Positions 35,420 to 47,771 are shown, counted from the first letter of the stretch. The stretch is DNA of 64,000 nucleotides from Neurospora intermedia (GCA_037102815.1 BTPP01000002.1:3534001-3598000); one strand, 5' to 3'. Notes: generated by a model not told the origin, from the letters alone. Numbers and translations: made by a program.

Positions 35420-37297
35420 ATGGCTTCCATGTTCGCCCAGTCGGGCAGCGGCACCCTTTTCCTCGGCGGCCAAAAGATTTCCGGTGCTGATATCAGAGAC
35501 CAGAATGGCAAGTCTCACCTGCCCCTGAGCCTCCAGTTACGGATCCCACCATCAAGGAATGTTTGGGATAGCATCAAGGTCTGGTCGCTAACCCATGATG
35601 GTTGCGCATAGTCATCGCCACACAAGCTATCGCAAATGTCGTCAAGAGCTCCTTCGGCCCCAGCGGTCTCGACAAGATGATGGTCGATGACATTGGTGTA
35701 AGTTGCTTCTCCCCCGCCCCTATCGCCAAAAGTTGAGTGAACCCCGCCATGCCTGACACTGTTTGCGCAGGATGTTACCGTTACAAACGATGGCGCTACT
35801 ATCCTCAGCTTGCTCGACGTCGAGCATCCCGCCGGCAAGATCCTCGTCGACCTTGCGCACCAACAAGATAAGGAGGTTGGCGATGGCACAACATCAGTCG
35901 TCCTGATCGCGGCCGAGCTGCTCAAGAGAGGAAACGACTTGATGAAGAACCGGATACACCCCACAACCATCATCACCGGCTACCGTCTGGCCCTCAGGGA
36001 GGCGGTCAAGTACATGAAAGAGCACATCAGCATCAAGGTCGAGAACCTCGGTCGCGAGTCCCTCCTCAGCATCGCCAAGACCTCCATGTCCAGCAAGATC
36101 ATCGGCGCCGATTCCGACTTCTTCGCCAACATGGTTGTTGACGCCATCCAGGCCGTCAAGACCACCAACAACAAGAACGAGACCAAGTACCCCGTCAAGG
36201 CGGTCAACATTCTCAAGGCCCACGGCAAGGGCGTTACCGAGTCGATGCTCATCAAGGGCTATGCCCTCAACTGCACTGTTGCCTCCCAGGCTATGACCAC
36301 CCGTGTGACAGACGCCAAGATTGCTTGCTTGGATATCAACCTTCAGAAGGAGAGGATGAAGCTTGGTGTTCAGATTACAGTCGATGATCCCCAGCAGCTC
36401 GAGGCCATTCGCGCGCGTGAGTCCGGCATGATCATTGAGCGCGTCGAGATGATTCTCAAGGCGGGCGCAAACGTCATTCTGACGACAAAGGGTATTGATG
36501 ACATGGTTCTCAAGCTTTTCGTTGAAAAGGGCGCTATGGCTGTGCGCCGCTGCAAGAAGGAGGATCTTCGTCGCATCGCCCGTGCCACCGGCGCCACCCT
36601 CCTCAGCACTCTTTCCGATCTCAACGGCGACGAGAAGTTCGAGCCCTCTTACCTCGGTCACGCCGAGGAGGTTGTGCAGGAGCGCATTTCCGACGACGAG
36701 TGCATCTTGATCAAGGGTACCAAGGTTCACTCTTCGGCCTCCATCATTCTCCGTGGCCCCAACGACTTCACCCTCGACGAGATGGAGCGCTCGGTTCACG
36801 ACAGCTTGTGCGCCGTTAAGCGTACTTTGGAGAGCGGCAGCATTGTGCCCGGTGGTGGCGCGGTCGAGACGGCTCTGCACATTTACCTGGAGGAGTACGC
36901 CGGTACTGTCGGTTCCAGGGAGCAGCTCGCCATTGGTGAGTTTGCCCAATCGCTACTCGTTATTCCCAAGACCTTGGCCGTCAACGCCGCCAAGGACGCC
37001 TCGGAGCTTGTCGCCCAACTACGATCGAGGCACGCTCTGTCGCAGCGCATCCAAGAGGGTGAGGCGAACGAGGACGAGAAGATTGTTGCCCGTAAGAAGG
37101 CCTACAAGAACTACGGTCTTGACCTGATGAAGGGCAAGGTTGTGGACGAGATCAAGGCCGGCGTTATGGAGCCCAGCATGAGCAAGATCACGCAACTGAA
37201 AAGTGCGGTAGAAGCATGCATCAGCATCATGCGTATCGATACCCTCATCAAACTCGACCCTGAACAGAGGCCCGAGGATGATGGACACGACCACTAA
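35420..37297 (+). CDS. CCT1: T-complex chaperonin subunit alpha (CCT1/TCP-1), 566 aa
   Basis: Three exons: 35420-35507, 35612-35697 and 35771-37297. CCT1 is one of eight subunits of the cytosolic TRiC/CCT ring that folds actin, tubulin and WD-repeat proteins. The group II chaperonin motifs are all present: [22 protein letters not shown], the ATPase loop [12 protein letters not shown], the apical domain, and VPGGGAVE near the C-terminus. Length matches the family (550-560 aa). The first intron is GC-AG (listed separately); its removal joins RDQN to [11 protein letters not shown], the expected continuous sequence. The second intron (73 bp, GTAAGT) separates DDIG from DVTVTNDG. The MASMFAQSG start is typical of fungal CCT1. 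Confidence 0.97.
35508..35611 (+). other. GC-AG intron in CCT1
   Basis: The donor reads AATG|GCAAGT and the acceptor GCGCATAG|TC, 104 bp, phase 1, completing a Val codon. The GT three bases further (35512) gives the wrong frame for the conserved exon 2. No other GT in reach gives both a reasonable intron size and the correct frame. Confidence 0.88.
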
Positions 37298-38457
37298 AAG
37301 GGTTGTTGAGATTTGTTAGATGTTGCCATGTAGTGTGGGAGTACATAATGTATAGAAACTCTGGAAACTACCCAGCATGATATAAAGTCTGTGTACGTCA
37401 CCTGCTTTTCCTTGTCATGATTCACTTGCGTTGCGCGGTTACGCAAGGCGAGCTGTCCCTAGCATCCTAAAGATCACCTACTGGGGGAGTGCATTTCAAC
37501 CCTAACCCTGCTCAGGGGTAAACCAAGTTCAATGTCAAACTTGCATGGTCATTCGACCTTAACCCAACTACACTTCATCTCCCCCCTTTAACCTTGGTTC
37601 TCTTTTTCTCTTTTCATTCTCCCTCTGACGACCGGACTTGAGAAGTCAGGAAGTAGTTTCTTCACTGTGCATGGTATTGAATATCCTCGGAACATCTTCG
37701 ACAAACCCATTCCCAGCCCGCGACCCGTGTCCGTTCTCTCCCTCGTACAATCCATCGCTCCCACGGATTCACGACTGCTTACAACACCGACAGTGACACG
37801 GTGAGGCTCACCGCTTCACACTCAATGAATGATCACAAACAAACTCCGAGTTGATAATTTCTCGTCATCATTACACGGGTTTGGATCTTACCTCAGCTAC
37901 GCTTTTGTTGAAAGAGTGTCGATCAGTGGACTCCACCAAAGCGTCGAGACAATGTATAGATTCCGAATAGGAAATAGAAAGAGCATCACTTTTGCTGTGG
38001 TGGTCAAAAACATCCTATGAGCGGGTCCCCAAAGACAACTCTACAAGTAGGCAGACAGAAACGGCTGCCCATGTTAGTTGTGAAAGCCTTTCAACTACTT
38101 GCACGTGGAGACGTTAACGCTCAAGGCCATGATATCACCTGAATCCTCCTCGTAGCACGGTGAAACTAATCCTTCAGCTTGACCATCATGTCTATGCGTC
38201 ACGAAATGTCTGTTGGACTCTTTGATAGAAGAGTGTAGAACAGGAGGATGCATGGTATCTCCAGGTACACATGCTCTTATGCTGGACACAGGTGATGATA
38301 AGTCTATATAAACCGCCCGTTGTTTTCCATTGAAGACAGTCTGTTTTCGTCAGCATCTCAAGGAAAGAGCACATCAGACGTTCAAAACCATAACGCAGCG
38401 TATCAGTTCCATTCACACCAACAACTTCAACAACATTCCTCCTACGTAACCGCAACA
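37298..38457. other. Intergenic: CCT1 3' UTR and promoter of the secreted-protein gene
   Basis: No gene is seen in the 1.16 kb. A CT-rich stretch lies at about 37575-37630. The right end carries the TATA box of the next gene. Confidence 0.4.
38305..38312 (+). promoter_or_regulatory. TATA box of the small secreted-protein gene
   Basis: TCTATATAAACC lies about 150 bp before the start codon at 38458. It is the clearest TATA element I found in the window, and the spacing suits a transcript start near 38335-38345. Confidence 0.6.
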
Positions 38458-38916
38458 ATGAAGCTCACTATCATCCTCACTTTCGCCGCCACCGCCCTCG
38501 CCTTCACCAGGCCCAAGGCGAACGAATACAAGAACTCCGACTGGTAAGTACCTATTTATCTTACCTACCCTACCTCCTTCCCAACCTTCACCTATTTGTC
38601 GAACTGCATCTGGAAATTAAAGATGGAAAGTTTTCCAAGACCCGTCACTAACTCGGCGTACAGCTCCGACCTAAACTACGGCCACAACTCCTTCTTCCTC
38701 GAGGACGTGACCATGGACGATACCACCAAGTCGGTTTACCTCACCGATGGTAGCACACTCGAAGGCATGCCCAAGGGCTGGTTTGGCTACTCGGACAAGA
38801 CCGGCGACGGAGGCAAGTGCTTGGGCGAAAGACTGGGTCGGTTGCCGGAGAAGTGTGTCAATATTGACACTCTTACTTCTGAGAGGATCAAGTGCGTTCG
38901 GTCTGAGGTCCTCTAG
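38458..38916 (+). CDS. Small secreted four-cysteine protein, 112 aa
   Basis: Two exons, 38458-38543 and 38664-38916, with a 120-bp phase-2 intron (CTAAC branch site). The first 16-17 residues are a classic signal peptide (MKLTIILTFAATALAF), preceded by CAACAATG, a good fungal start context. The mature part of about 95 residues has four cysteines, at 29, 81, 93 and 106; the first is created across the splice junction. This suits two disulphide bonds in an extracellular protein. I do not recognise a family. Size, signal peptide, even cysteine number and TATA promoter are shared by effector-like or antimicrobial fungal proteins, but no function is claimed. Confidence 0.75.
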
Positions 38917-40004
38917 GTGAGCGAAAGTATATGATGGGATGACCTGGGAGGGAAATGGTATGCCGTGTCAGATGCGTCGAAAGTGCTGGGAATAATGAGC
39001 ATGGAGGAGTAAATGGGTAGCAGATAGCATTTAGGAAATCGTGCGAATGAGGGCCGCAAACTTTGGCTCCGCTCTGTTGCTACATGTTCGAGATCTCTTG
39101 TCAACTTTCCTATGTGTTCTCATGGCTAACTAATGCATAATTTTACCTTGGACACGCCATCTCTAATATTCAAAATGCTGGACCAAATTCAGCTAATTCT
39201 TTTCAGTTTATTAGCATAAAGTTTAGGACTACTCGAATAGATTTCGTCTAGCGCACTATGTATATTGTAGTACCAGGAGTGTCTAGTGTACTAAGCTAAC
39301 AAACAAACCAGCATCGGACTGTACTTTGGAGCCGTTGACATGTGAACCGTTCCATGTTGGGGACTCAACTTCGAAAGTGCCCACCAACATCATTTTCTGG
39401 TGTGTTTACATGCTTCGAGAATGCCAACACAGAGGTTGTTGGGTGGGCCCAATCGGAGAACGTCGCATTGCATATTTCTGATATCGCCCAATAAGAGGTT
39501 TCATTCTATACCCGGGATGCATTACGTCTGTTCTGTGGACTAGCGAGAGTCCTTGACTCGTTATCGTCATGATATGAATATATTGTGGAATCAACGATCC
39601 ACCTTCAACATAACACCGACCATTGTCAAAACAAAAGCCGATGAACATCACGACTAGCTAACCATCCACGGACGTGATCTCCTTGACTCCCACAGATTAG
39701 TCGCATGGGAAAGTGCTTTTTCCTACGCTAAATTCTCTGCACACCGTAGTTCTTTCCTCCGTTTTCGGCTCTTTGCCAGCGGTCTGTGTGTGGGGTTCTT
39801 TCGGTGATTTTATCCATCACTTAGTCCTGAATCTGGACCTGCCTGGGCCCATCCAGGGCTAGTTCTTATTGGAAGCTGTTTGCATATATCAGATTCGACT
39901 TTTATCCTCTTCTCGAGCATCTGTACTACTATATCATCCTCGTCCCACGGGCTCTGGCTTCTTCTTTTTTGGAAAACACGGAAGTTCAACACCCATGATT
40001 CACA
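38917..40004. other. Intergenic: 3' UTR and MFS transporter promoter
   Basis: No gene is seen. The right 200 bp are CT-rich, consistent with a fungal 5' leader. Confidence 0.4.
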
Positions 40005-41763
40005 ATGTCCGGCCCCTTCGACACCAACCCACAAAAACCTCCAAACCTCGACCCCGACGCCATTGAACTCGTTCAACGCAACCAACAACATGCGTCTTTC
40101 GCCGGGCACGAATCCGACCCCGAAACCCTGCGAGCAGCCGGCGGCACTCCTCCCCCGGAGGGCATCGACCCGGCCACCATCGCCTTGGTAGAAGACGTCC
40201 CTCCAGATGGCGGGTACGGATGGGTGATTGTGGCGGCAGTTTTTCTTATCAACGTCAACACCTGGGGCATCAACAGCGCGTGGGGAATTTTCATGGAGCA
40301 GTATATCCGCGAGAACACCTTTCCGGAAGCCAGCCATTTTGAGTACGCCCTCGTCGGAGGCTTGTCCGTCTCGCTGGCTCTGATCTTGGGACCGATTATT
40401 AGTGCTATTCAGAGGAAACTGGGTACCAGGTATACGATGGTGCTGGGGTCTTTGATGATCTTTGCTGGCCTATTCGCTGCGTCGGCGGCTAGTCGGGTGT
40501 GGCATCTTTTTATGAGCGTGGGGCTTTGTATGGGATTTGGGTTTGGGCTGCTTTATATCCCGGTGAGTTCTCGTTCTTCTACGAATACCTTTCAAAGAAC
40601 TGGGTGAGTGGCTTACAACGAAAACCAAACAGGCAATGGGACTCCTCCCCCCATGGTTTTCACGCCACCGAAGCCTGGCTCTGGGCCTTGCCACGGCGGG
40701 AGCAGGCGGCGGCATCGCATGGAACCTCATCACTGGCAAACTCCTTGCCGTTTCGGGATTGAAATGGACCTGGCGGATTCTTGCCCTTGTCTCCATTGCT
40801 TTCAACATCATTTGCGCCTTTCTCTGCCGCGAGCGGCCTATCAGCTCTTCCACGGGGTCGTCGAAACGCCGATCCTTCAACATCCGTGACTTTGGCAGGA
40901 CCCAGGTTCTTCTTATTCTCCTATGGGGTTTCATAACCGAATTCGGTTACGTCTCCCTCTGGTACTCTCTCCCGAGCTATGCAACTAGTATCGGCCTCAC
41001 TCCATCCCAAGGATCCGTGGTAAATGCCATGTTGAGTTTGGGAGTAGGCGTTGGACGCCCGCTTGTTGGGTAAGTTGGCTCTCGAACTAAGACTTCCTCA
41101 CTACCTCTCTATGCTCTTCAGCGTCAATATTTGGCCGTCTGCTAATTCTCCTATCACCTAACTAGCGCCCTCAGCGACCGCTTCGGCCGCATTAACCTCG
41201 CCCTCTTCTGCTGCTCATCATGCGCCATCCTCTGCCTAACCCTCTGGATTCTCGCCCGCTCGTACGCCGGCCTGATCATCTTTGCCTTGGCCGCGGGCGC
41301 CGGGGGTGGTTGTTTCTGGTCCACAGTGAACCCCATTCTGGCGGAAACCGTCAGTCTCGCCGAAAGCAGTGCAATTTTTGGCACTATCTGCTTCGCCTTG
41401 GTGATTCCTACCACCTTTGGCGAAGCCATTGCGCTGCAGCTTGTCAAGGGTGGAGACGGCATAAACAAGTTCATTCCGAGCCAGATCTTTGTCGGCTGTA
41501 CGTTCCTGGGGGGTACCGCTTTACTCATGCTCCTTCGAAGCTGGCAGATTTGCGAAATTGAGAGGAAAAGTGAGGGCATGGGGAGTGGTCAACATGAGCA
41601 GGGCCATAAGAGGTCTGGGGAAGAAAACCGAACGGAGGAGGATTTGGAGGAAGGGGTTATGGCTTCGGGAAGAAGCGCTGGGGTGGCGGTATTGGGCGAG
41701 TTGAGGAGCTCGGCTGCTGGAATGTGGTCTCCGCGAAAACTGTTTGTTGCCAGGAGGGTGTAG
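40005..41763 (+). CDS. MFS monocarboxylate transporter-like protein, 530 aa
   Basis: Three exons: 40005-40562, 40633-41069 and 41166-41763, with introns of 70 and 96 bp. The protein belongs to the MCT (SLC16-like) branch of the major facilitator superfamily. The signature PPDGGYGWVIVAAVFLINVN opens the first helix, after a 70-residue cytosolic N-terminus. Twelve helices are apparent, with GIAWNLITGKLLAVSGLKWT in the middle and ALSDRFGRINLALFCC at the start of exon 3. The C-terminal tail is hydrophilic and Glu-rich. Fungal relatives (Mch/Esb-like) move monocarboxylates, riboflavin or unknown solutes; the substrate cannot be read from the sequence. The start has a good context (CACAATG). Confidence 0.92.
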
Positions 41764-42290
41764 CGATGGGTGGCCTGTCACGGTAAAAAGCGTTTGTTTC
41801 ACTCGGGTTTGGGACTGTGTTCAGCGAAACCATGTGTTTATTTAGATCTAAAAGCACTAATCAACTCTTGGATGATAGTATCTCAAGCCAGGCGAATACT
41901 TGTGTTTGTATTCGCTTATGTGCTTATAAACACCAGTTATAATTGGTTCTGCACCTCAAATGCTTCCCTAACATATAGGTAAATGACGGCAGTTGAACCG
42001 TGCTGGAAGCGCCGTTAGCAAAATAACGGACAACAACCAATAGTCAAGGGACAGCAAAGGCGAAAAGTATGTACGGCTCAAAGCCCTTCGAAGTGCACCC
42101 CAGTCTTCGCAAAACCTGTCCTGATCGTGCTTTCCATCAACACCGTCGTAACGAAGAAATGTTGCTCTTCGTAGATGCCGGATAGAGAACACTGCTCCAT
42201 AAAAAAAGAACCATCGAAAAAAGTAGAGGAACATTGCAAGTGACTGTCAAGTTCTGAAAGAAAGCGACAGCTTCAACCTTCAGTAACCTC
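41764..42290. other. Convergent 3' region
   Basis: The MFS gene and the SNF2 gene end toward each other here. AT-rich DNA with no supported gene. Confidence 0.4.
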
Positions 42291-45200
42291 TCACCAATCA
42301 CTATCATCGCTGTCACTGCCAGAGTCGGAGTCGGAGTCATTGCCAGACTCGCCCTCGCATGTATGACGAACTCGAGAGCTTCCCTCGCCACCGTTCGTTG
42401 CATCTTGGTCTTCATCACCCTTGTCACTTTCGTCATCCTCATAATCACTCTCGATTACGAGAGTACCGTCGGTTCGTCTTCTCGTCCGTCCGAAAAGAGA
42501 TCCCACCTCCTCGTCCGTGAGCTTATGCTTGGTATTGTCATTAGTCTGGATAGCCTCACTGATGGCTTTCAGCTTGTCCGCTTGCAAGTCGATAATCCTC
42601 TTGTCGATGGTATTCTTTGCTAGGATCCGCGTGAACCAACTGTCTTTCTTCTGTCCACTGCATTGTTGTTAGCAACGACAATATACCCCCTGGTTCTACC
42701 AGATAAGACTTCATTCGCGCTTGTACAGTAACTTACAACCTGAAGACACGACCAAATGCTTGTTTTTCTTTACATACTCGTTAGTATCATGACGTCAGAT
42801 AAATCTTCGGAGGTGCATAAAACATACCCATCCCATTGTTCCACCAGACGTCCAGTATAACCACGCGATTAGCGGCTGTCAGATTGAGAGATTGTCCCCC
42901 GACTCGCAACGACGACACCTGGGCAAGACTATGGTCAGTAAAGGAAACGGAGAGACCTTGCGCTGTGCGAAAGTGTTCAACCTATTCTGATAAATAAACT
43001 CTTACCAGAACTTTGATCTTTGGATTCGTCTGAAAGGCTTTGATCTGGTCTTCACGGTCGGTTGGACCCATTCCGCCAAAGAGGTAAAGGAAATCAATCT
43101 TCTCCTGTTGCAGCACGCGGCCCAAGATTCTAGCCAGCAGAATCCACTGGGTAAAGACGATAATCTTGTCGTCAGGCGCATCTTTCTGCCATCCAAGGAT
43201 GATGTCTTTCAATCTGGTTGTTTTAGCGCTGGGTGTCATATTTACCGTATGCTTCCTGTCAGCCTCCGCGAGAAAAGTTGCATTTTGAGGATCACCCATA
43301 GGTTGGAACCCATGAAAGTCGTCGCCGAGTTCAAACTCGCCTTCTTTACTCCTTCTGATCGTTTTGTAAGTTCTTTTCGCTGCCGAAGCCGCATCCAACA
43401 CCGATGCTTTGCGGGAAAATGAGACTGAAGCCCTGCCCTCCCGCTGGCCCTGAATGCTGTGTTTGATGATTAACGGGTCTAACAACCCACGACGACATGT
43501 AGGAACCGGGCAGATATAACGCTTCGCCTTCCGTGACTTTGCCTTCTCAACGTGGTCACCGATGCAGTCAGAGCAGTAGGAATGAGTGCACTAAGGCAAC
43601 AGCTGGTTAGTACGACGCTACGTCTGTACAAGAAAAAAAAAAGAAAAAAAAAACAAAAAAAAAAAAAAGGAGGGGGGGGGGGTTGGGAACCCTACCTTTG
43701 GAACATTATGTTCCGGTTCGTCCGCCACCTCTAAACAGACGTCACAGATCTCTGCTTTGCTTTCTTTGTCCATCATTGCCTTTTGCATGTTGTCAAGCTG
43801 CGGATCTATGTCAAAATGTTCACCATAATCGCCTTGCCCGAACTTGCCGTGGTCTTTCTGTCCCTGTGGATCACGCCTGACAACACCCCGTTGGACGAGC
43901 CCATCGCACCAGCGGCCTATCTGTTCCACGTATTTCTCGTCGGTCTTGAGCTTAGAAAGCTCTTCCTTCAGATGCTGTAGGTCGCCTTGTGTGAAGTGCT
44001 CCCTCATGAGGGACTCGAGTAGAAAAGGGTGAGCAGTGGCCTGTCTTAACCTCAGAGCTAGGGTGATGGATGATTTGATGAAGTTGTTACCTGGCGCATT
44101 CATTCCGCCACCTTGCCTAAATTCATCGTTGAGTTCCTTCCTGAACTTGCCCTCGACCATCCTGTATATAAGCGTCTCCTCCCTGGAGAAGTTAACCCAC
44201 AGTTCCGGAGTAGGGTGCGTAACAGGGATTTCGAATAAAGCTCTACCCAGGAAAACAGTTGTGATCTCCCTCTTTAGCATGATTTTGGAAAGAAGAGCTG
44301 AGAGATCAGCAGGAAGACCTCGAGCTTGCTGGAGTTTTGTCAGATATTTTTGTTTGAATTGTTTGAAAGAAGCGGTGTTCGGAACCTTCAAAAAGCGTAG
44401 AAAAGGGTAAAGCTCGGAGAGGCCGTTTTGAAGGGGTGTTGCGCTGAGTAACCACTTGCATTTACCCTGGAGCGCAAGACATGCTTTAGCAGTCTGAGTT
44501 TTGCGGTTCTTTATTGCGTGGCACTCGTCTAGAATTACTCGAAACCACTTCACTTTGAAGAGCTCTCCTTCTCGTTCTTTCATGCGCTCAGATGTCTGTG
44601 GCAGACTTAAGCCTTGGCCAAGTAGAGAGTCCTGAGACTGTTCACTCGGAAAGCCTTTGACTACCTCTTGATAGCTGCTGACAACTATGTCCATCCTGTT
44701 CATGCTGCCCTGTCGCATGCGATGCTGGCGACTAGAATGGTACTGATCGAATGTCATGCGAGATGTATGTTTTGCAATTTCGTCCATCCATTGCGAAACT
44801 GCAGAGGCTGGGACGACGATTAGGGTGCCACCACGACTAGGATCTTCGTCTCTGTCCCACGGAGGATTGCCAGCAATGCATGCCAATGTCATTACTGTCT
44901 TCCCCAAGCCAGTATCATCGCACTGAAAACCGCCGGGAACATCTCCAAAACGTTCTCTGTTCACCATCCATCCAGCGCCAGCAAATTGGTAGTGATGAAG
45001 CCGAGACGTAAGACCAGCGATCTTCCATGTGCCACCATCTTGCTTATAATTCTTCTTACCAAATGCAACACGCGCTTCCTTTAGCTGTTTTAGATCACCT
45101 GCAATTCTCTTCTTTTCTTGGGGCGTAAGCATGTCGTCGGCTTCAATGGCATCTCTGATATGCTTCTCCATCCCTTCAACAGTCTTTGCTTCCTCGGGAA

Positions 45201-46494
45201 GATGGTCAAATGTCGCGAGGATCCTCATATGATTTCTGGCTATAACTGGATCCTCTCCGCTCAACATGCTGGTGATCATCTGCATGGCTTTCTCCTTCTG
45301 CTTTTTCTTCTTGTGGGCCGTCATCTTTGGCTCAGGCTTGGGTTTTTTGGCTCTGGCCTTCCCAGGCTCCGCATACGCCCCTTTTCGTTTCTTGGTAGTA
45401 TCCGATGTTGGAACCCTGCTGTCACAGGGCGTATCTCTGTCCCTGTCTCCATCTACACTCGGCGGATCGACAGATGTCCCAAGTCTTCGTCGAATCCTCT
45501 CAATCTTTCGGTCGACTTCTTCAAGCCTCATCTCGCCCGTTGGTGTTAGTTTGCCCTTGGCGCTGCGGCGCTCCAGCAAATTCTGCTCTGCCACGAGTAT
45601 CTGCAGCTCATATTCCAACTCCTCAATGTCGTCATCGTCATCTCCGTCATATTCATTATCGAAATGCTGGACCTCTCTGCCAGTTTTTGTGCGTTTGTTC
45701 GGTGAGCCTTTCAAGCCATCTTTACCACCCGCAACTGGTCTGCGGCCGTGGCGGCGCCGCCGTCTGCTTGCGATGGATCCATCAGAGAGTTCTGCGTATT
45801 CGTCCATCATAAACTCATCTGTCTCTTCGCCTCTGTCGGAATGTTGGGAGACAAACAAATTGTCGCCACTGCCTGCACCATTGTCGTTGTCATGGCCGTC
45901 AATTCCATTGTCATATTCTTCGACTTTGACAGTAACCTTCTTTCCGCCAAGACCGATAACATCAGGTGCAGCTCGGACTTGTGTGCTGAAGGGCTTAGAG
46001 TTGGCCTTCATTCTGACGTGTTCCGGGACATCGGCTTCATCGATGATCATACAATCATCATCATCGTCATCACCAACGCCAACAGTTGAGTTCACAATAT
46101 CGTTCTTCCGGGCTTTCTGTTGGTGAACCGGCATAATATTATTGACGTTCAGACCAGCGACATCCTCCTTCTTGACAGTTGTCTTCTTGGCTGTGTTCCG
46201 GATGACGAAAGAAACCCGGGGTCGGACACTTTGGATAGAATCCTCAGGGTCTTCCGCCTTGATCTCATCGCCGCGAGACAGCAACCACTGCCGGCGTATC
46301 TCTCCAGTGGATCGGGTATCAGTGCTCATGTTGGGCCTTGCTGGAGCTGAGGATGCCCTTGTACCCCCATCTTCGGGATGTGAATCTGAGTTTTGCCCCA
46401 TGGCCATGAAGAGCCTACCCTTTTCTAAAAATACTAGGGATGTTGACGATGTAGTTGGCTTTGAAGCGGAGTGCTGAATAGCTATGGCAGACAT
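42291..46494 (-). CDS. SNF2-family ATPase with inserted RING finger, 1290 aa
   Basis: Five exons on the minus strand: 46494-43696, 43590-43006, 42918-42828, 42767-42737 (31 bp) and 42657-42291. Residues 1-450 are acidic and Lys/Arg-rich with several nuclear-type basic patches. The first helicase lobe has DDTGLGKT (about 525), LIVVPASAVSQW, ILDECHAIKN (about 655) and LLSATPLQNG. A C3HC4-type RING (about 914-965; CDVCLEV, then CTHSYCSDC and CPVPTC) lies between the lobes, as in Rad5/Rad16/HLTF. The second lobe has KIIVFTQWILL, FGGMGPTDRE, VGGQSLNLTAANRVV and QAFGRVFRFGQKK. The acidic tail is Asp/Ser-rich. DECH replaces the usual DEAH, and DDTGLGKT replaces DDMGLGKT. The upstream in-frame codon at 46518 is TTG, so ATG 46494 is the start. 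Likely a chromatin or repair factor; the exact orthologue is unsure. Confidence 0.85.
43630..43682. repeat. Poly-purine tract inside an SNF2-gene intron
   Basis: On the plus strand, long A-runs broken by single G or C are followed by an unbroken G-run. On the coding strand this is C-run then T-runs, starting some 13 bases after the GTAGGG donor of the intron 43591-43695. The intron splits the RING coding sequence. Confidence 0.9.
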
Positions 46495-47771
46495 GTTAGA
46501 AAGATCAACGAGTGGCAACTGAGGTGATTCTCAACTAGTTGGCAGGATCAAAATTTGACTTACCGAGAGATGTCTCTGAAGTGTAGATAGTGGTAAGAGA
46601 GGCTTTGCTGAGCGTACCGTGACCTCCCCACCCCTTGGACACAAGTACTGAGTAGGGTGTCCGCAATGATAGGTAGTGGAGCAGGTGCTAGTGCTAGATA
46701 TCTTGGAGTGGGTGGGAACAGACGGGTAGAACGAAGACCGTCAACGGGAATGAAGGATGAGGTGCTGGAAGAGGAAGTGAAATGTAAAGAATTGGGGAGG
46801 AAGGGAGGTTTATATAGACTGGCAGGAGAGCGAGGTCGGAGGAGTTTGCAAGCGACGTATCTTGCTTCCGAGGAAGTATCGCAGATGTTTGCCTACGAGG
46901 GCTATATTCGGTCTTTGCAAAGCGCCATTTTCATCTGGAATATCCGATTGATGACTTCGTGGAAGGAGGTCTCGACCATCTTGACCGCCGACACGGGGAA
47001 ACAGGATGAAAGTTGTATCGACTCTCGTGCGGCAGACGTTGTGTTGCTTCTCGAGGCAGCCCCATCGAGTTAGGGAGGTGTTGCAAGTCTTTATGGTGGA
47101 CGGCCGCTCAGGAGGGTTCTTTCGACGGGAAAGGTGGTGATTGCTTGGAAGAAAGAAGTTTGTGGACTGAACTCAGGTGATGATAAATATCGATTTCTGA
47201 GAAAAAAAAAAAGTTTAAAGGTGAACTTGGGCGGTGGGAGAACGCCGCGGCCTGAATGATTGGCTTTGTTGGAAAAAGGAAAAGGGCTTTCCAGGCCATA
47301 TCTAACTACCGTACCTACCTCTACCTAACTGTACTAAGTTGATAAAATAATGTAGTCGGGTGCTCTTTCCGACCATAACATCCTTCAGGTTCCAGAGCAC
47401 ACATTGCACCTTCCCTGTGTCAATTATCTCTGTGATGATCAAGGCGCCGTGATATCTTTCTGACACAAAAGGAAATGGCAATCCGGGTGGACAAAATCTT
47501 CTCCGGCAATCACTAAGTACATCCTGGCACTCCATTTTCCTGCCTCTGAACGAAGAGATGAAAAAGAAATGGACGCGGAACTTCAGATGAGATATCGCAA
47601 CCGAAAGCCGCCAAACGCTTGTGTAGATTTGCAACTCATATGGGAGCAATGACTGGGGCGTGAGTCCAATCTGAGAATCCCCTGAAGATAAACACACTCA
47701 CTCCCAGAACGCCTTACACAACTCAGAACAATATGACCGCAATCTCATCATCACCGTCATCAACATCACCA
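46495..47771. other. Intergenic between the SNF2 gene and the ankyrin gene
   Basis: It contains the SNF2 promoter and the ankyrin-gene 3' UTR. A 138-codon plus frame at 46657-47073 has no recognisable domain and overlaps the expected SNF2 leader. No gene is called. Confidence 0.35.

Noticed and set aside
35894-36949. 351-codon minus-strand frame opposite CCT1
   Set aside because: It mirrors the codon bias of a conserved gene; no family resemblance.
37497-37513. Telomere-like CCCTAACCCT
   Set aside because: Only about two units occur, well within chance; not an interstitial telomere array.
46657-47073. 138-codon plus-strand frame upstream of the SNF2 gene
   Set aside because: No domain, and it lies over the likely SNF2 promoter and leader on the opposite strand.
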